A DNA stretch of 64,000 bases from an uncultured Acidovorax sp. (GTDB taxonomy: Bacteria > Pseudomonadota > Gammaproteobacteria > Burkholderiales > Burkholderiaceae_C), in the NCBI GenBank assembly GCA_913774625.1, contig CAJYHL010000015.1:1-64000 (forward strand), in the 5' to 3' direction. The notes beneath the pieces are model-generated. The model was not told where the DNA came from. It saw nothing but the letters and a program-made list of their open reading frames with translations, and did no database searches. The translations under genes were made by a program, and so were the position numbers. Below are positions 35,966 through 44,761 of the stretch, piece after piece (the first letter of the stretch is position 1; each line of letters opens with the position of its first letter).

Positions 35966-36604
35966 CTAGCGGATGCCGGTGAGCTTGTGGGTCTGCAGGC
36001 TCAGGCGCCACGCCGGACGCTGCAGGCAGGCTTCGATGCACAGGGCGGTGTTGGCGGCTTGGCTGGGTCCGTCCATGGGCTGCAGGAAGCGGTGCGTGAA
36101 GCGCGTCTGCGCCTCCAGCGCGGCCAGATCGAAGCCGGGCTGGGGCCAGACCAGCTTCAGTTCCTGCCCTTCGCGCTGCACCCAGTCGGCGCCGGCCTTG
36201 GGGCTGATGCACAGCCAGTCGATGCCGGCAGGCGCGGCCACCGTGCCGTTGCTTTCCACGGCGATGCGGAAGCGCCGCGCATGCAGCGCATCGACCAGCG
36301 CGGCATCGACCTGCAGCAGCGGCTCGCCGCCGGTCAGCACCACCAGGCGGTGCCGGTCGTCGTGCGCGGGCCACTGGGCGGCGATCAGGTCGGCCAGCGC
36401 GTCGGCGGTGGCGAACTTGCCGCCCAGCGTGCCGTCGGTGCCGACGAAGTCGGTGTCGCAGAAGCGGCAGACGGCGCTGGCGCGGTCTTCCTCGCGGCCG
36501 CTCCAGAGGTTGCAGCCGGCGAAGCGGCAGAACACGGCGGGCGTGCCGGCCTGGCCGCCTTCGCCCTGCAGGGTGTAGAAGATTTCCTTGACGCTGTAGG
36601 TCAT
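35966..36604 (-). CDS. queE: 7-carboxy-7-deazaguanine synthase
   Basis: This radical SAM enzyme converts carboxytetrahydropterin to 7-carboxy-7-deazaguanine in queuosine synthesis. The 212 residues open with KEIFYTLQGEGGQAGTPAVFCRFAGCNLW. The cluster cysteines follow the unusual CX14CX2C pattern (GCNLW...AVCRFCDTDF) known from Burkholderia-type QueE. LTGGEPLLQ binds SAM. The ATG overlaps the bioF stop by four bases (ATGA), so translation is probably coupled to the biotin genes. queD follows after 82 bp. Confidence 0.95.
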   Translation of the reverse strand: MTYSVKEIFYTLQGEGGQAGTPAVFCRFAGCNLWSGREEDRASAVCRFCDTDFVGTDGTLGGKFATADALADLIAAQWPAHDDRHRLVVLTGGEPLLQVDAALVDALHARRFRIAVESNGTVAAPAGIDWLCISPKAGADWVQREGQELKLVWPQPGFDLAALEAQTRFTHRFLQPMDGPSQAANTALCIEACLQRPAWRLSLQTHKLTGIR

Positions 36605-37875
36605 GCGAAGGCTTTCGGTGTGTGGGAGTGGCGCGCGGGCGCGAGCTCGGCCAGCGCGGCGATGAGCCGGGCCACGTCGGCCTCGGTGTGCGCGGCCGAG
36701 AGCGCGATGCGCAGGCGCGCCGTGCCTTCGGGCACGGTGGGCGGCCGGATGGCCGGCACCCAGATGCCGCGCTCGCGCAGGCCTTCCGTCACGGCCAGGG
36801 CCTCGCCGTTGGGGCCGATGACCAGAGGCTGGATGGCGGTGCGCGATGCGCCCAGCTGCCAGTGCGTGCCCTGCAGTACGGGCGCCAGGCCGCAGCGCAG
36901 CTGCGCGATGCGGTCCTGCAGCTGCGTGCGCAGGGCGCTGCCGCGCTCGATCTGGTCCAGCGCGGCCTGCATGGCGCGCGCCAACAGGGCGGGCGCGGCG
37001 GTGGCGAAGATGTAGCTGCGGGTCTTCTGCAGCAGCCATTCGATGAGCGCATCGCGGCCTGCCACGAAGCCGCCGGCCCCGCCCGCGGCCTTGCCCAGCG
37101 AGGCCATGTAGAGCACGCGCGGCGAGGCATTGCGGCCGCACAGGCCCGCTTCGGCCAGCACGCCGCGCCCCTGCGGGCCCAGGAGGCCGAAGCCGTGCGA
37201 ATCGTCGAGCAGCAGCAGCGCGTCGTGCGCCTCGCACAGCGCCAGCAGCGCGGGGATGTCCGCCACGTCGCCGTCCATGCTGAACACCGAGTCGGTGATG
37301 ACCAGCTTGCGGCGCGCGGTGCTGGCGGCCAGCAGGCGTTCCAGCGCCGCGAGGTCGGCATGCGGGTAGCGGTGGATGGCGGCGCGCGAGAGGCGGGCGC
37401 CGTCGATCAGGCAGGCGTGGTTGAGCGCATCGGAAAAGAGTGCGTCGCCCTCGCCGATCAGCGCCGGCACGATGCCGGTGTTGGTGGCGTAGCCGGAATA
37501 GAAGTAGAGCGCGCGCGGCAGCTGCACGAAGTGGGCGAGATCGGCCTCCAGCGCCGCATTGGCCACGCTGTGGCCGCTGACCAGCGCAGATGCGCCCGAG
37601 CCCACGCCGTATTCGCGCACGCCGTCGCAGGCGGCCAGCGCCACGGCCGTGTGGCTGGCCAGGCCCAGGTAGTCGTTGCTGCAGAAGCCCAGCATGGGCC
37701 GGCCGTCCACATCCAGGTGCGCACCCTGCAAGGGGCGCACGGCACGGCGGTGGCGGCGCAGCTGGGCGGCGTCGAGCGCGGCGATGCGCGCGGGGAATTC
37801 GTCCAGCCAGGAGGCCGGGGCGGCAGCGGTGGCGGCAGCGCCCGCCGCGGGCGTTTGCGGGGTCTTCGGGGTCAT
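36601..37875 (-). CDS. bioF: 8-amino-7-oxononanoate synthase
   Basis: BioF is a PLP enzyme joining pimeloyl-ACP (or CoA) and alanine in biotin synthesis. The product of about 424 residues shows FCSNDYLGLASH, GSGASALVSGHS, ITDSVFSMDGDVAD, LLLDDSHGFGLLG and the PLP Lys in MASLGKAAGGAGG. A 30-residue Ala/Pro-rich N terminus precedes it. The start was placed at the ATG that overlaps the bioD stop (ATGA); two upstream in-frame starts (ATG 37881, GTG 37902) lie inside bioD. Confidence 0.95.
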   Translation of the reverse strand: MTPKTPQTPAAGAAATAAAPASWLDEFPARIAALDAAQLRRHRRAVRPLQGAHLDVDGRPMLGFCSNDYLGLASHTAVALAACDGVREYGVGSGASALVSGHSVANAALEADLAHFVQLPRALYFYSGYATNTGIVPALIGEGDALFSDALNHACLIDGARLSRAAIHRYPHADLAALERLLAASTARRKLVITDSVFSMDGDVADIPALLALCEAHDALLLLDDSHGFGLLGPQGRGVLAEAGLCGRNASPRVLYMASLGKAAGGAGGFVAGRDALIEWLLQKTRSYIFATAAPALLARAMQAALDQIERGSALRTQLQDRIAQLRCGLAPVLQGTHWQLGASRTAIQPLVIGPNGEALAVTEGLRERGIWVPAIRPPTVPEGTARLRIALSAAHTEADVARLIAALAELAPARHSHTPKAFA

Positions 37876-38552
37876 GTCCATTCGGGAGGCAGGTGGTAGC
37901 ACGCGGCCAGGGCGCGGGCGTCGGGCCGGGCCTGGTGGGGCAGCTCGGCCAGGAGCGGGGCGCTCAGGTGCCGGCGCAGCCAGGCGATGTTGTCCTCGGG
38001 CGCCAGCATGCGCGGATCGACGTGGTTGGCGACCCAGCCGGCCAGGGCCAGGCCGCGAGCGCGGATGGCCTCGGCCGTCAGCGCCGCGTGGTTCAGGCAG
38101 CCCAGCCGCAGGCCCACCACCAGCATCACGGGCAGGCCCAGGGCCCGGGCCAGGTCGGCGCCGGTCTCGGTGTCGGACAGGGGCACGTGCCAGCCGCCCG
38201 CGCCTTCGACCACCACGGCGTCGGCGCGTTCGGCCAGCTGCCTGTAGGCGCGCACGATCATGCCGATGTCGATGGCCGTGCCGGCCCGGCGCGCCGCGAT
38301 GTGGGGCGAGAGCGGATCGGGCAGCAGCACCGGGTTGTCCAGCTCGGGCGGCACGGCCAGGGTGGAGGCGGCGCGCAGGGCGACCGCGTCCTCGTTGGCC
38401 AGCACGCCGGCGACGGGCTCGGCGCCGGCCGCGACGGGCTTCATGCCCACCACGCGGGCGTGGTGGCGCGCCAGCGCATGCAGCAGCGCGGCGCTGGCCA
38501 GGCTCTTGCCCACGCCGGTGTCGGTGCCGGTGACGAAGCAGCCGAGGCTCAT
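37872..38552 (-). CDS. bioD: Dethiobiotin synthetase
   Basis: BioD carboxylates diaminopelargonic acid to dethiobiotin with ATP. The 226-residue protein has the P-loop FVTGTDTGVGKSLAS (6-20), the KPVAAG substrate block and VVEGAGGWHVPL. The ATG overlaps the bioA stop (ATGA) and the stop overlaps the bioF start, so it sits within a tightly coupled bioADF set. No bioB or bioC/bioH is present in the window. Confidence 0.95.
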   Translation of the reverse strand: MSLGCFVTGTDTGVGKSLASAALLHALARHHARVVGMKPVAAGAEPVAGVLANEDAVALRAASTLAVPPELDNPVLLPDPLSPHIAARRAGTAIDIGMIVRAYRQLAERADAVVVEGAGGWHVPLSDTETGADLARALGLPVMLVVGLRLGCLNHAALTAEAIRARGLALAGWVANHVDPRMLAPEDNIAWLRRHLSAPLLAELPHQARPDARALAACYHLPPEWT

Positions 38553-39901
38553 GGCAGGGCGCCTTCCTGATGTTTGCCGATGGCGTGCTCTTCCTCGGCC
38601 AGCGTGGCGCCTAGCGCGGCCAGCGCCTGGGCGGCCAGGTGCTGGACCTCGGCCGCGCCCAGCACGTAGGGCGGCATGGCGTAGAGCGTATTGCCGATGG
38701 GCCGCAGCAGCAGGCCGCGCGCCATGGCGTGGCGGTGGTAGCGGCGGGCGAAGTCGGGCAGGGCGGTGTCCACGTCCCAGGCCCAGATCATGCCCAGCCG
38801 GCGCGCATGGCGCACGCGCGGGTGGGCGGACAGGGGCGCGCAGGCGGCATCGATGGCGGCGGCCAGGCCCACGTTGGCGGCCAGCGCGTCGGTGGAGTCG
38901 AACAAATCCAGCGTGGCCAGCGCGGCGCGGCAGGCCAGCGGGTTGCCGGTATAGGAGTGCGAATGCAGGAAGCCCCGGGCCACGTCGTCGGCGTAGAAGG
39001 CGGCATAGACCGCGTCGGTGGTCAGCACCGCCGACAGCGGCAGGGTGCCGCCGGTGAGGCCCTTGGAAAGGCAGATGAAGTCGGGCCGGATGCCGGCCTG
39101 CTGGTGCGCGAACATCGTGCCGGTGCGGCCGAAGCCCACGGCGATCTCGTCGGCCACCAGGTGGACTTCGTAGCGGTCGCACAGGGCGCGGGCCAGGCGC
39201 AGGTATTCGGCGTCGTGCAGGGCCATGCCGGCGGCGCACTGCGCCAGCGGCTCCATGATCAGCGCGGCGGTGCTGGCGTGGTGCTCGGCCAGCCAGTCGC
39301 CCAGGGCGGCGGCGGCGCGGCGGGCCACGTCCTGCGCGCTTTCGCCGGGCCGGGCGCCGCGCGCATCGGGGCTGGGCACCACGTCGCCCAGGCGCACCAG
39401 CGGGGCGTAGGCCTCGCGGAAGAGCGGGATGTCGGTGACGGCCAGCGCGCCCACGGTCTCGCCGTGGTAGCCGCCGGCCAGGCCGACGAAGCGGCACTTC
39501 TCCGGCCGGCCCTGGTTGCGCCAGTAGTGGGCGCTCATCTTCAGGGCGATCTCGGTGGCCGCCGCGCCGTCGCTGCCGTAGAAGGCATGGCCCAGGCCGG
39601 TGAGGGCGGCCAGGCGTTCGGACAGCTCCACCACCGGCGCATGGGTGAAGCCGGCGAGCATCACGTGGTCCAGCCGCGCCAGCTGGTCGGCCAGCGCCGC
39701 CTGGATGCGCGGGTGGCCGTGGCCGAACAGGTTGACCCACCAGGAACTGATGCCGTCCAGGTAGCGGCGCCCGTCGGTGCCGTGCAGCCACGCGCCCTGC
39801 GCGCGGGCGATGGCCACGGGCGGCTCGGCCTCGTGGCGCTTCATCTGGGTGCAGGGGTGCCAGACGCTGGCGAGGCTGCGGGTGGCGAGGGAGTCGGTCA
39901 T
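38549..39901 (-). CDS. bioA: Adenosylmethionine-8-amino-7-oxononanoate aminotransferase
   Basis: BioA makes 7,8-diaminopelargonate using SAM as amino donor. The 450-residue class III aminotransferase begins SVWHPCTQMKRHE and has DGISSWWVNLFGHGHP, YGSDGAAATEIALKMSAHYWRNQG, LVADEIAVGFGRTGTMFA and the PLP Lys in LSKGLTGGTLPLS. The ATG was placed at MTDSLATR by family length. panD lies 34 bp upstream, so panD and bioADF may form one transcript. Confidence 0.95.
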   Translation of the reverse strand: MTDSLATRSLASVWHPCTQMKRHEAEPPVAIARAQGAWLHGTDGRRYLDGISSWWVNLFGHGHPRIQAALADQLARLDHVMLAGFTHAPVVELSERLAALTGLGHAFYGSDGAAATEIALKMSAHYWRNQGRPEKCRFVGLAGGYHGETVGALAVTDIPLFREAYAPLVRLGDVVPSPDARGARPGESAQDVARRAAAALGDWLAEHHASTAALIMEPLAQCAAGMALHDAEYLRLARALCDRYEVHLVADEIAVGFGRTGTMFAHQQAGIRPDFICLSKGLTGGTLPLSAVLTTDAVYAAFYADDVARGFLHSHSYTGNPLACRAALATLDLFDSTDALAANVGLAAAIDAACAPLSAHPRVRHARRLGMIWAWDVDTALPDFARRYHRHAMARGLLLRPIGNTLYAMPPYVLGAAEVQHLAAQALAALGATLAEEEHAIGKHQEGALP

Positions 39902-39935
39902 GTCGGCGGACGGGCGGGGTGGCGGGCTCGGCGGC

Positions 39936-40316
39936 TCAGAGCGCCTGGGTGGGCACCTGGTGGCGCAGCTCGGTCTGGCGGTTCTGCGCATCGACGAACA
40001 CCAGCTTGGGCTGGTGCGCGGCCACCTGGTCTTCATGCACCTGGGCGAAGGCCGCGATGATGAGCAGGTCGCCCACGCTGGCGCGGCGCGCGGCCGAGCC
40101 GTTGACCGAGATCATGCCGCTGCCGCGCTGGCCCTTGATGGCGTAGGTGATGAAGCGTTCGCCGTTGTTGATGTTCCAGATGTGGACCTGCTCGTTCTCG
40201 GCGATGCCGGCGGCGTCCAGCAGGTCTTCGTCGATGGCGCAGGAGCCCTCGTAGTGCAGCTCGCAGTGCGTGGCGGCGGCGCGGTGGATCTTGGACTTGA
40301 GCAGGGTGCGGAACAT
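39936..40316 (-). CDS. panD: Aspartate 1-decarboxylase
   Basis: PanD is a pyruvoyl enzyme making beta-alanine for pantothenate. The 126-residue precursor shows [13 protein letters not shown] and the self-cleavage site in YEGSCAID (Gly24-Ser25). [12 protein letters not shown] and [23 protein letters not shown] follow. All are full matches to the L-form family. It sits between nadB and bioA in the minus-strand cofactor run, away from panBC. Confidence 0.96.
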   Translation of the reverse strand: MFRTLLKSKIHRAAATHCELHYEGSCAIDEDLLDAAGIAENEQVHIWNINNGERFITYAIKGQRGSGMISVNGSAARRASVGDLLIIAAFAQVHEDQVAAHQPKLVFVDAQNRQTELRHQVPTQAL

Positions 40317-40368
40317 GCGTGGGCCTCTCTCTGGAAAGGAAATTGGGTGGTGGTGAGGGCTGGGCCTG

Positions 40369-41973
40369 TCAGCGCGTGCCGGGCACGAGGATGGTGGGCG
40401 CGGCGGGGGCGGCGCGCTCGGGCCAGTCGCGGCTGAAGTGCAGGCCCCGGCTTTCGTGGCGCATCTGGGCCGAACGCACGATGAGCTCGGCCACCTGCAC
40501 CAGGTTGCGCAGCTCCAGCAGGTCGCGCGAGACGTGGAAATGGGCGTAGAACTCGGCGATCTCGGCCTGCAGCAGCGCGATGCGGTGGGCGGCGCGCTCC
40601 AGCCGCTTGTCGGTGCGCACGATGCCCACATAGTTCCACATGCAGTGGCGCAGCTCGTTCCAGTTGTGCGAGATGACGACGCACTCGTCGGCGTCGGTCA
40701 CCCGGCTGTCGTCCCAGGCGGGCAGCGCGGGCAGGGGCTGCGGCGCGGCCGATGCGATGTGCCGGGCGGCGGCACGCGCGAACACCATGCATTCGACCAG
40801 CGAGTTGCTGGCCAGGCGGTTGGCTCCGTGCAGGCCGGTGCAGGCGGTCTCGCCGATGGCGTAGAGGCCGGGCAGGTCGGTGCGGCCGGCCAGGTCGGTC
40901 AGCACGCCGCCGCAGGTGTAGTGGGCTGCGGGCACCACGGGAATGGGCTCGCGCGTGATGTCGATGCCCAGCTCGGCGCAGCGCGCCAGGATGGTGGGGA
41001 AATGCTCCTGCAGGAAGGCCGGGCTCTGGTGCGAGATGTCCAGATGCACGCAGTCGATGCCGTGCGTCTTCATCTCGAAGTCGATGGCGCGGGCCACGAT
41101 GTCGCGCGGCGCCAGCTCGGCGCGCTCGTCGTGGCGGGGCATGAAGCGGGTGCCCCCTGCGCTTTCCGGCAGCTTGAGCTGCCCGCCCTCTCCGCGCACC
41201 GCCTCGCTGATGAGGAAGGACTTGGCGTGCGGGTGGTAGAGGCAGGTCGGGTGGAACTGGATGAATTCCAGGTTCGCCACCCGGCAGCCGGCGCGCCAGG
41301 CGGCGGCGATGCCGTCGCCCGTGGCGGTGTCGGGGTTGGTGGTGTAGAGGTACACCTTGCCTGCGCCGCCGGTCGCCAGGATGGTGTGCGGCGCACGGAA
41401 GGTGTGGACCTCGTCCGTGGCCTCGTCCAGCACGTAGGCGCCCAGGCAGCGGTCGGCGCCGCCGGCCGCCTTCAGGCCCAGCTTGCCGGCGCTGATGAGG
41501 TCCACCAGCGTGTGCTGCTCGAACAGGGTGATGCCGGGCGTGGCGCGCACCTGCTCGATCAGCGTGCGCTGCACGGCCGCGCCCGTGGCGTCCGCCGCAT
41601 GCACGATGCGGCGCGCGCCGTGGCCGCCTTCGCGCGTGAGGTGCAGGGCGCCGCCGGATTCATGGAGCGAGAAGGGCACGCCCAGCTGCTGCAGCCAGCG
41701 GATGGCCTCGGGCGCGTTCTCCACCACGAAGCGCGTGGCCGCCAAGTCGCACAGGCCCGCGCCGGCTACCAGCGTGTCCTGCACATGGTCTTCGAACTGG
41801 TCGTCCTCGGCCAGCACGGCGGCGAGGCCGCCCTGCGCCCAGCCGCTGGCCCCGTCCTGCAGCTGGCGCTTGGTGACCACCGCCACCCGGTGCGTGGGCG
41901 CCAGGTGCAGCGCGGCGCTCAGGCCTGCCAGGCCGCTGCCGATGATGAGAACGTCGAAATCGTGTGACTGCAT
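40369..41973 (-). CDS. nadB: L-aspartate oxidase
   Basis: NadB is a flavoprotein oxidising L-aspartate to iminoaspartate for NAD synthesis. The 534-residue protein has the FAD motif [15 protein letters not shown] (8-22), [22 protein letters not shown]-type active-site block ([16 protein letters not shown]), [11 protein letters not shown] and [26 protein letters not shown]. The C-terminal helical domain is present. It supplies NadA (29.9 kb) with substrate. It is 52 bp upstream of panD on the same strand. Confidence 0.96.
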   Translation of the reverse strand: MQSHDFDVLIIGSGLAGLSAALHLAPTHRVAVVTKRQLQDGASGWAQGGLAAVLAEDDQFEDHVQDTLVAGAGLCDLAATRFVVENAPEAIRWLQQLGVPFSLHESGGALHLTREGGHGARRIVHAADATGAAVQRTLIEQVRATPGITLFEQHTLVDLISAGKLGLKAAGGADRCLGAYVLDEATDEVHTFRAPHTILATGGAGKVYLYTTNPDTATGDGIAAAWRAGCRVANLEFIQFHPTCLYHPHAKSFLISEAVRGEGGQLKLPESAGGTRFMPRHDERAELAPRDIVARAIDFEMKTHGIDCVHLDISHQSPAFLQEHFPTILARCAELGIDITREPIPVVPAAHYTCGGVLTDLAGRTDLPGLYAIGETACTGLHGANRLASNSLVECMVFARAAARHIASAAPQPLPALPAWDDSRVTDADECVVISHNWNELRHCMWNYVGIVRTDKRLERAAHRIALLQAEIAEFYAHFHVSRDLLELRNLVQVAELIVRSAQMRHESRGLHFSRDWPERAAPAAPTILVPGTR

Positions 41974-42012
41974 GGGTGTTTTCCGTGGCCTGAGCCGTGG
42001 GCGGGTTTCGAT

Positions 42013-42110
42013 GCCGGGGCCACCAGGGGAACTGGCTTTGCCAGGCCACTGGTGGCGTTCCCCTCCCGCAGGAGAGGGGGAAGGGCGCCGCAGGCGATTC
42101 AGGGGGTGCT
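42013..42110. repeat. Intergenic repeat between scpA and nadB with nested hairpins
   Basis: On the minus strand it begins CACCCCCTGAATCGCC right at the scpA stop. It holds CCCCTC...GAGGGG (42060-42080) and an imperfect long stem, CCACCAG and CTGGC (42020-42036) pairing with GCCAG and CTGGTGG (42040-42055). I recognise this as a family of intergenic elements frequent in Comamonadaceae. It may act as a terminator or mRNA 3' stabiliser. Confidence 0.5.
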
Positions 42111-42987
42111 ATTCCGGTACATAGGCCAGGCGCACATAGATGGGCGCGAAGGCTTCGGCCTGCGTGATCTCGATCAGCGTTTCCTTGGCCAGCTCCAGCA
42201 GCGCGATGAAGGTCACCACCAGCACGGTGCTGCCCTGGGCGGGGTCGAAGATGTCCTCGAATTCGATGAAGCGGCGGCCCTGCAGGGCCTTGAGCACATG
42301 GCTCATGTATTCGCGCACCGAGAGCTCCTCGCGCGTGATGCGGTGGTGCTGCACCAGCCGGGCGCGGCGGATGATGTCGCGCCAGGCTTCCTGCAGGTCG
42401 GCCACGTGGACCTCCGGGAAGCGCGGCGCGAGGCTCTGCTCGATATAAACCTGGGCCTTGAGGAAGTCGCGCCCGTACTGCGGCAGCTGGCCCAGGCGGG
42501 CGGCGGCGAGCTTCATCTGCTCGTATTCGAGCAGGCGGCGCACCAGCTCGGCGCGCGGGTCCTCGGGCTCGGCGCCGTCTTCCTGCTTCTTGGGCGGCAG
42601 CAGCATGCGCGACTTGATCTCGATCAGCATGGCCGCCATCAGCAGGTATTCGGCCGCCAGCTCCAGGTTGCGGCTGCGGATCTCGTCCACATAGGCCAGG
42701 TACTGGCGCGTCACGCCCACCATGGGGATGTCGAGGATGTTGAAGTTCTGCTTGCGGATCAGGTAGAGCAGCAGGTCCAGCGGTCCCTCGAAGGCCTCAA
42801 GAAACACCTCCAGCGCGTCGGGCGGGATGTAGAGGTCCTGCGGCAGCGCGAACAGCGGCTCGCCGTAGAGGCGCGCCAGCGCCACCTGATCGACCACCTC
42901 GGGCATGCCGCTGCCTTCGCCTTCGGGCGGCAGGGCCGCCCCGTCTGCGTCGTGAAGGGATGGATGGGCTGCGCGCGTGGCTGCCAT
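42109..42987 (-). CDS. scpA: Segregation and condensation protein A (kleisin)
   Basis: ScpA bridges SMC heads with ScpB in the bacterial condensin. The 292-residue protein shows the N-terminal kleisin block FEGPLDLLLYLIRKQNFNILDIPM (split here as family landmark), a charged central region and the C-terminal winged-helix block TVLVVTFIALLELAKE. A 45-residue leader precedes the kleisin domain. scpB and smc are not in the window. The upstream DUF3460 gene in the same orientation is a common neighbour in Burkholderiales. Confidence 0.95.
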   Translation of the reverse strand: MAATRAAHPSLHDADGAALPPEGEGSGMPEVVDQVALARLYGEPLFALPQDLYIPPDALEVFLEAFEGPLDLLLYLIRKQNFNILDIPMVGVTRQYLAYVDEIRSRNLELAAEYLLMAAMLIEIKSRMLLPPKKQEDGAEPEDPRAELVRRLLEYEQMKLAAARLGQLPQYGRDFLKAQVYIEQSLAPRFPEVHVADLQEAWRDIIRRARLVQHHRITREELSVREYMSHVLKALQGRRFIEFEDIFDPAQGSTVLVVTFIALLELAKETLIEITQAEAFAPIYVRLAYVPE

Positions 42988-42988
42988 T

Positions 42989-43017
42989 GTGCTATTTTTT
43001 CAATAGCGGAATGCGCC
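42989..43017 (+). repeat. Truncated ATAGCTG-type repeat, copy 3
   Basis: TGCTATTTTTTCAATAGCGG followed by AATGCGCC repeats the stem and first GCGC block of copies 1 and 2 but lacks the second half. It fills the space just upstream of the scpA start. Confidence 0.4.
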
Positions 43018-43056
43018 CTGTCCGCGAGGGGCTGCCGCCATCGGTATCGGTAAGGT

Positions 43057-43260
43057 TCAGGATCGTGTCTGGTACACGTAGGGCTGCTGGGCCACCTTGG
43101 CGGCGTCGTACTCTTCCCAGGCACGGTGGTCCACCTGCTTGTCCCACAGCAGGGCCCGGCCTTCGCGTTGCTGCACGTCCAGCTGGGGCTTGTCGGCCTT
43201 GAGCTTGTTGATGAACTGGGTGGCTTCGGACTGGTAGTCGGGGCGGCGGAAGAAGGACAT
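43057..43260 (-). CDS. DUF3460 family small protein
   Basis: The 67-residue protein begins MSFFRRPDYQSEATQFINKL and ends with QQPYVYQTRS. It is hydrophilic, with a Trp-containing centre (LLWDKQVDHRAWEEYDAAKVAQ). It matches the short DUF3460 family restricted to Betaproteobacteria and often placed just upstream of scpA, as here (69-bp gap). No function is known. Upstream in-frame sequence on the same strand is antisense to the BamE-like and YitT genes and is not coding. Confidence 0.88.
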   Translation of the reverse strand: MSFFRRPDYQSEATQFINKLKADKPQLDVQQREGRALLWDKQVDHRAWEEYDAAKVAQQPYVYQTRS

Positions 43261-43380
43261 GGCTGCGTGGATGGGGGTGTGGGGTCTTCGGTGGGAGCGC
43301 GCGATTTTAGCGGGCTGCTGCCCAGCGCGCCTGCCCCGGCGCGATAGAGTGCGAACCTGACTCGAAAAGGAAGGATGCAC

Positions 43381-43890
43381 ATGCTGGATCTGCAAGGATG
43401 GAAGCTCGGAGCCCTGGTGGTTGCGGTATTGGGGCTGCTGGCCGCGCTGGCGGGCTGCGACATGAAGCGCCTGAGCGAGCTGCAGGTGGGCACTTCCACC
43501 GAGGCCGACGTGCGCAAGAGCTTCGGCGAGCCCGAGCGCATCTGGGACGAGCCCGGCGGAGCCCGCACCTTCGAATACAACCGCCAGCCGGCGGGTTCGG
43601 TCAACTACATGATCACCATCGGCCCCGACGGCCGCTTGGCCGCCCTGCGCCAGGTGCTCACGCCGGCCGAATTCGCGCAGATCGTGCCCGGCATGACGGT
43701 GGACGAGGTGCGCCGCCGCCTGGGCAAGCCCATGAAGGTGATGAGCTACACCCTGAAGGGCGAGACCGAATGGGACTGGCGCTGGAACGACGGCGGCACC
43801 CAGCCCATGATCTTCACGGCCGTTTTCGGCGGCGACGGGCGCGTGCTGCGCAGCGGCAGCGTGGTGGAGATCCGGCAGGAGGGCCGCTGA
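43381..43890 (+). CDS. BamE/SmpA-like outer-membrane lipoprotein
   Basis: The protein of about 169 residues has a lipoprotein signal peptide (lipobox LAGC) and tandem BamE-like halves: LQVGTSTEADVRKSFGEPERIW and IVPGMTVDEVRRRLGKPMKVMSY. SmpA/BamE folds bind outer-membrane assembly factors or lipids. BamE itself is shorter (about 113 residues) and single, so this is a two-repeat relative, not necessarily BamE. ATG 43381 is preferred over 43375 because AAGG precedes it by six bases. It is divergent from the DUF3460 gene. Confidence 0.83.
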   Translation: MLDLQGWKLGALVVAVLGLLAALAGCDMKRLSELQVGTSTEADVRKSFGEPERIWDEPGGARTFEYNRQPAGSVNYMITIGPDGRLAALRQVLTPAEFAQIVPGMTVDEVRRRLGKPMKVMSYTLKGETEWDWRWNDGGTQPMIFTAVFGGDGRVLRSGSVVEIRQEGR

Positions 43891-43983
43891 TGCGCCGTCC
43901 ATGCTGGCCCGCCGCTTGCATGGCGTCCGGCCGATGACCTTCGTTGCCGTTCCAGCCCTCGCCCCCGCTCCGTGCCCGACACC

Positions 43984-44610
43984 ATGAACCCGCCCGCCGC
44001 CACTCCCGCCACGCCGTCGCTGCGCCACGGCCACTACGAAGACGCCCAGGCGCTCTTCGCCGGCACGCTCTTCGTCGCCATGGCGCTGATGCTGTTCGGG
44101 CAGGCCGGCCTGCTCATCGGCAGCACGGCGGGCGTGGCCTTCCTGCTGCACTACGTGACGGGCGTCTCCTTCGGCAAGCTGTTCTTCGTGATCAACCTGC
44201 CGTTCTACTGGTTCGCCTGGACGCGCATGGGCCGCGAATTCACCGTCAAGACCTTTCTGTCGGTGGCGCTGCTGTCGGTGCTGACCGAGCTGTTCCCCCA
44301 TGTCATGCACGTGGACTACCTCAACCCGCTGTTCGCCGCCGTGCTGGGCGGCCTGCTGCTGGGCACGGGCTGCCTGTTCCTGGCGCGGCACAGGTCCAGC
44401 CTGGGCGGGGCCACCATCGTCTCGCTCTACCTGCAGCAGAGCCACGGCATCCGCGCCGGCAAGGTGCAGATGGCGATCGACTGCGTGGTGGTGCTGCTGG
44501 CGCTCTTCGTGGTGCCGCCCGAGCGGGTGGCCTATTCGGTGCTGGCGGTGCTGGTGATGAGCGGGTTCCTGTGGATCAGCCACCGACCCGGCCGCTACGT
44601 GGGGCACTGA
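43984..44610 (+). CDS. YitT family integral membrane protein
   Basis: The 208-residue protein has five predicted hydrophobic segments and matches YitT/DUF161. It has an FFVINLPFYWFAW block, AAVLGGLLLGTGCLFLARHRSSLGG and the GRYVGH C terminus. The family is found in many bacteria without firm function; the soluble DUF2179 domain of longer members is absent. The ATG at 43984 was used; a GTG 12 bases upstream is possible. It follows the BamE-like gene with a 93-bp gap on the same strand. The next 150 bp (44611-44761) holds no gene I can support. Confidence 0.85.
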   Translation: MNPPAATPATPSLRHGHYEDAQALFAGTLFVAMALMLFGQAGLLIGSTAGVAFLLHYVTGVSFGKLFFVINLPFYWFAWTRMGREFTVKTFLSVALLSVLTELFPHVMHVDYLNPLFAAVLGGLLLGTGCLFLARHRSSLGGATIVSLYLQQSHGIRAGKVQMAIDCVVVLLALFVVPPERVAYSVLAVLVMSGFLWISHRPGRYVGH

Positions 44611-44761
44611 GATAGTGAACACCTGAGAGGGCTGCTCACACAACCCTTCCTGCGTCGTCGCCCCATCTTGCCGCAGCGCTGCGACTGTCTGCGATGCGGC
44701 GCTTGGCCAGAACCGCTTCGCTGGGTTCCGTGAGCTGCTCCAGGCAGGGGGGCTCGGTGAG

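Noticed and set aside
44611-44761. A possible gene remnant in the YitT-lipoprotein gap
   Set aside because: No start, ribosome binding site or recognisable motif was found on either strand; nothing is claimed there.
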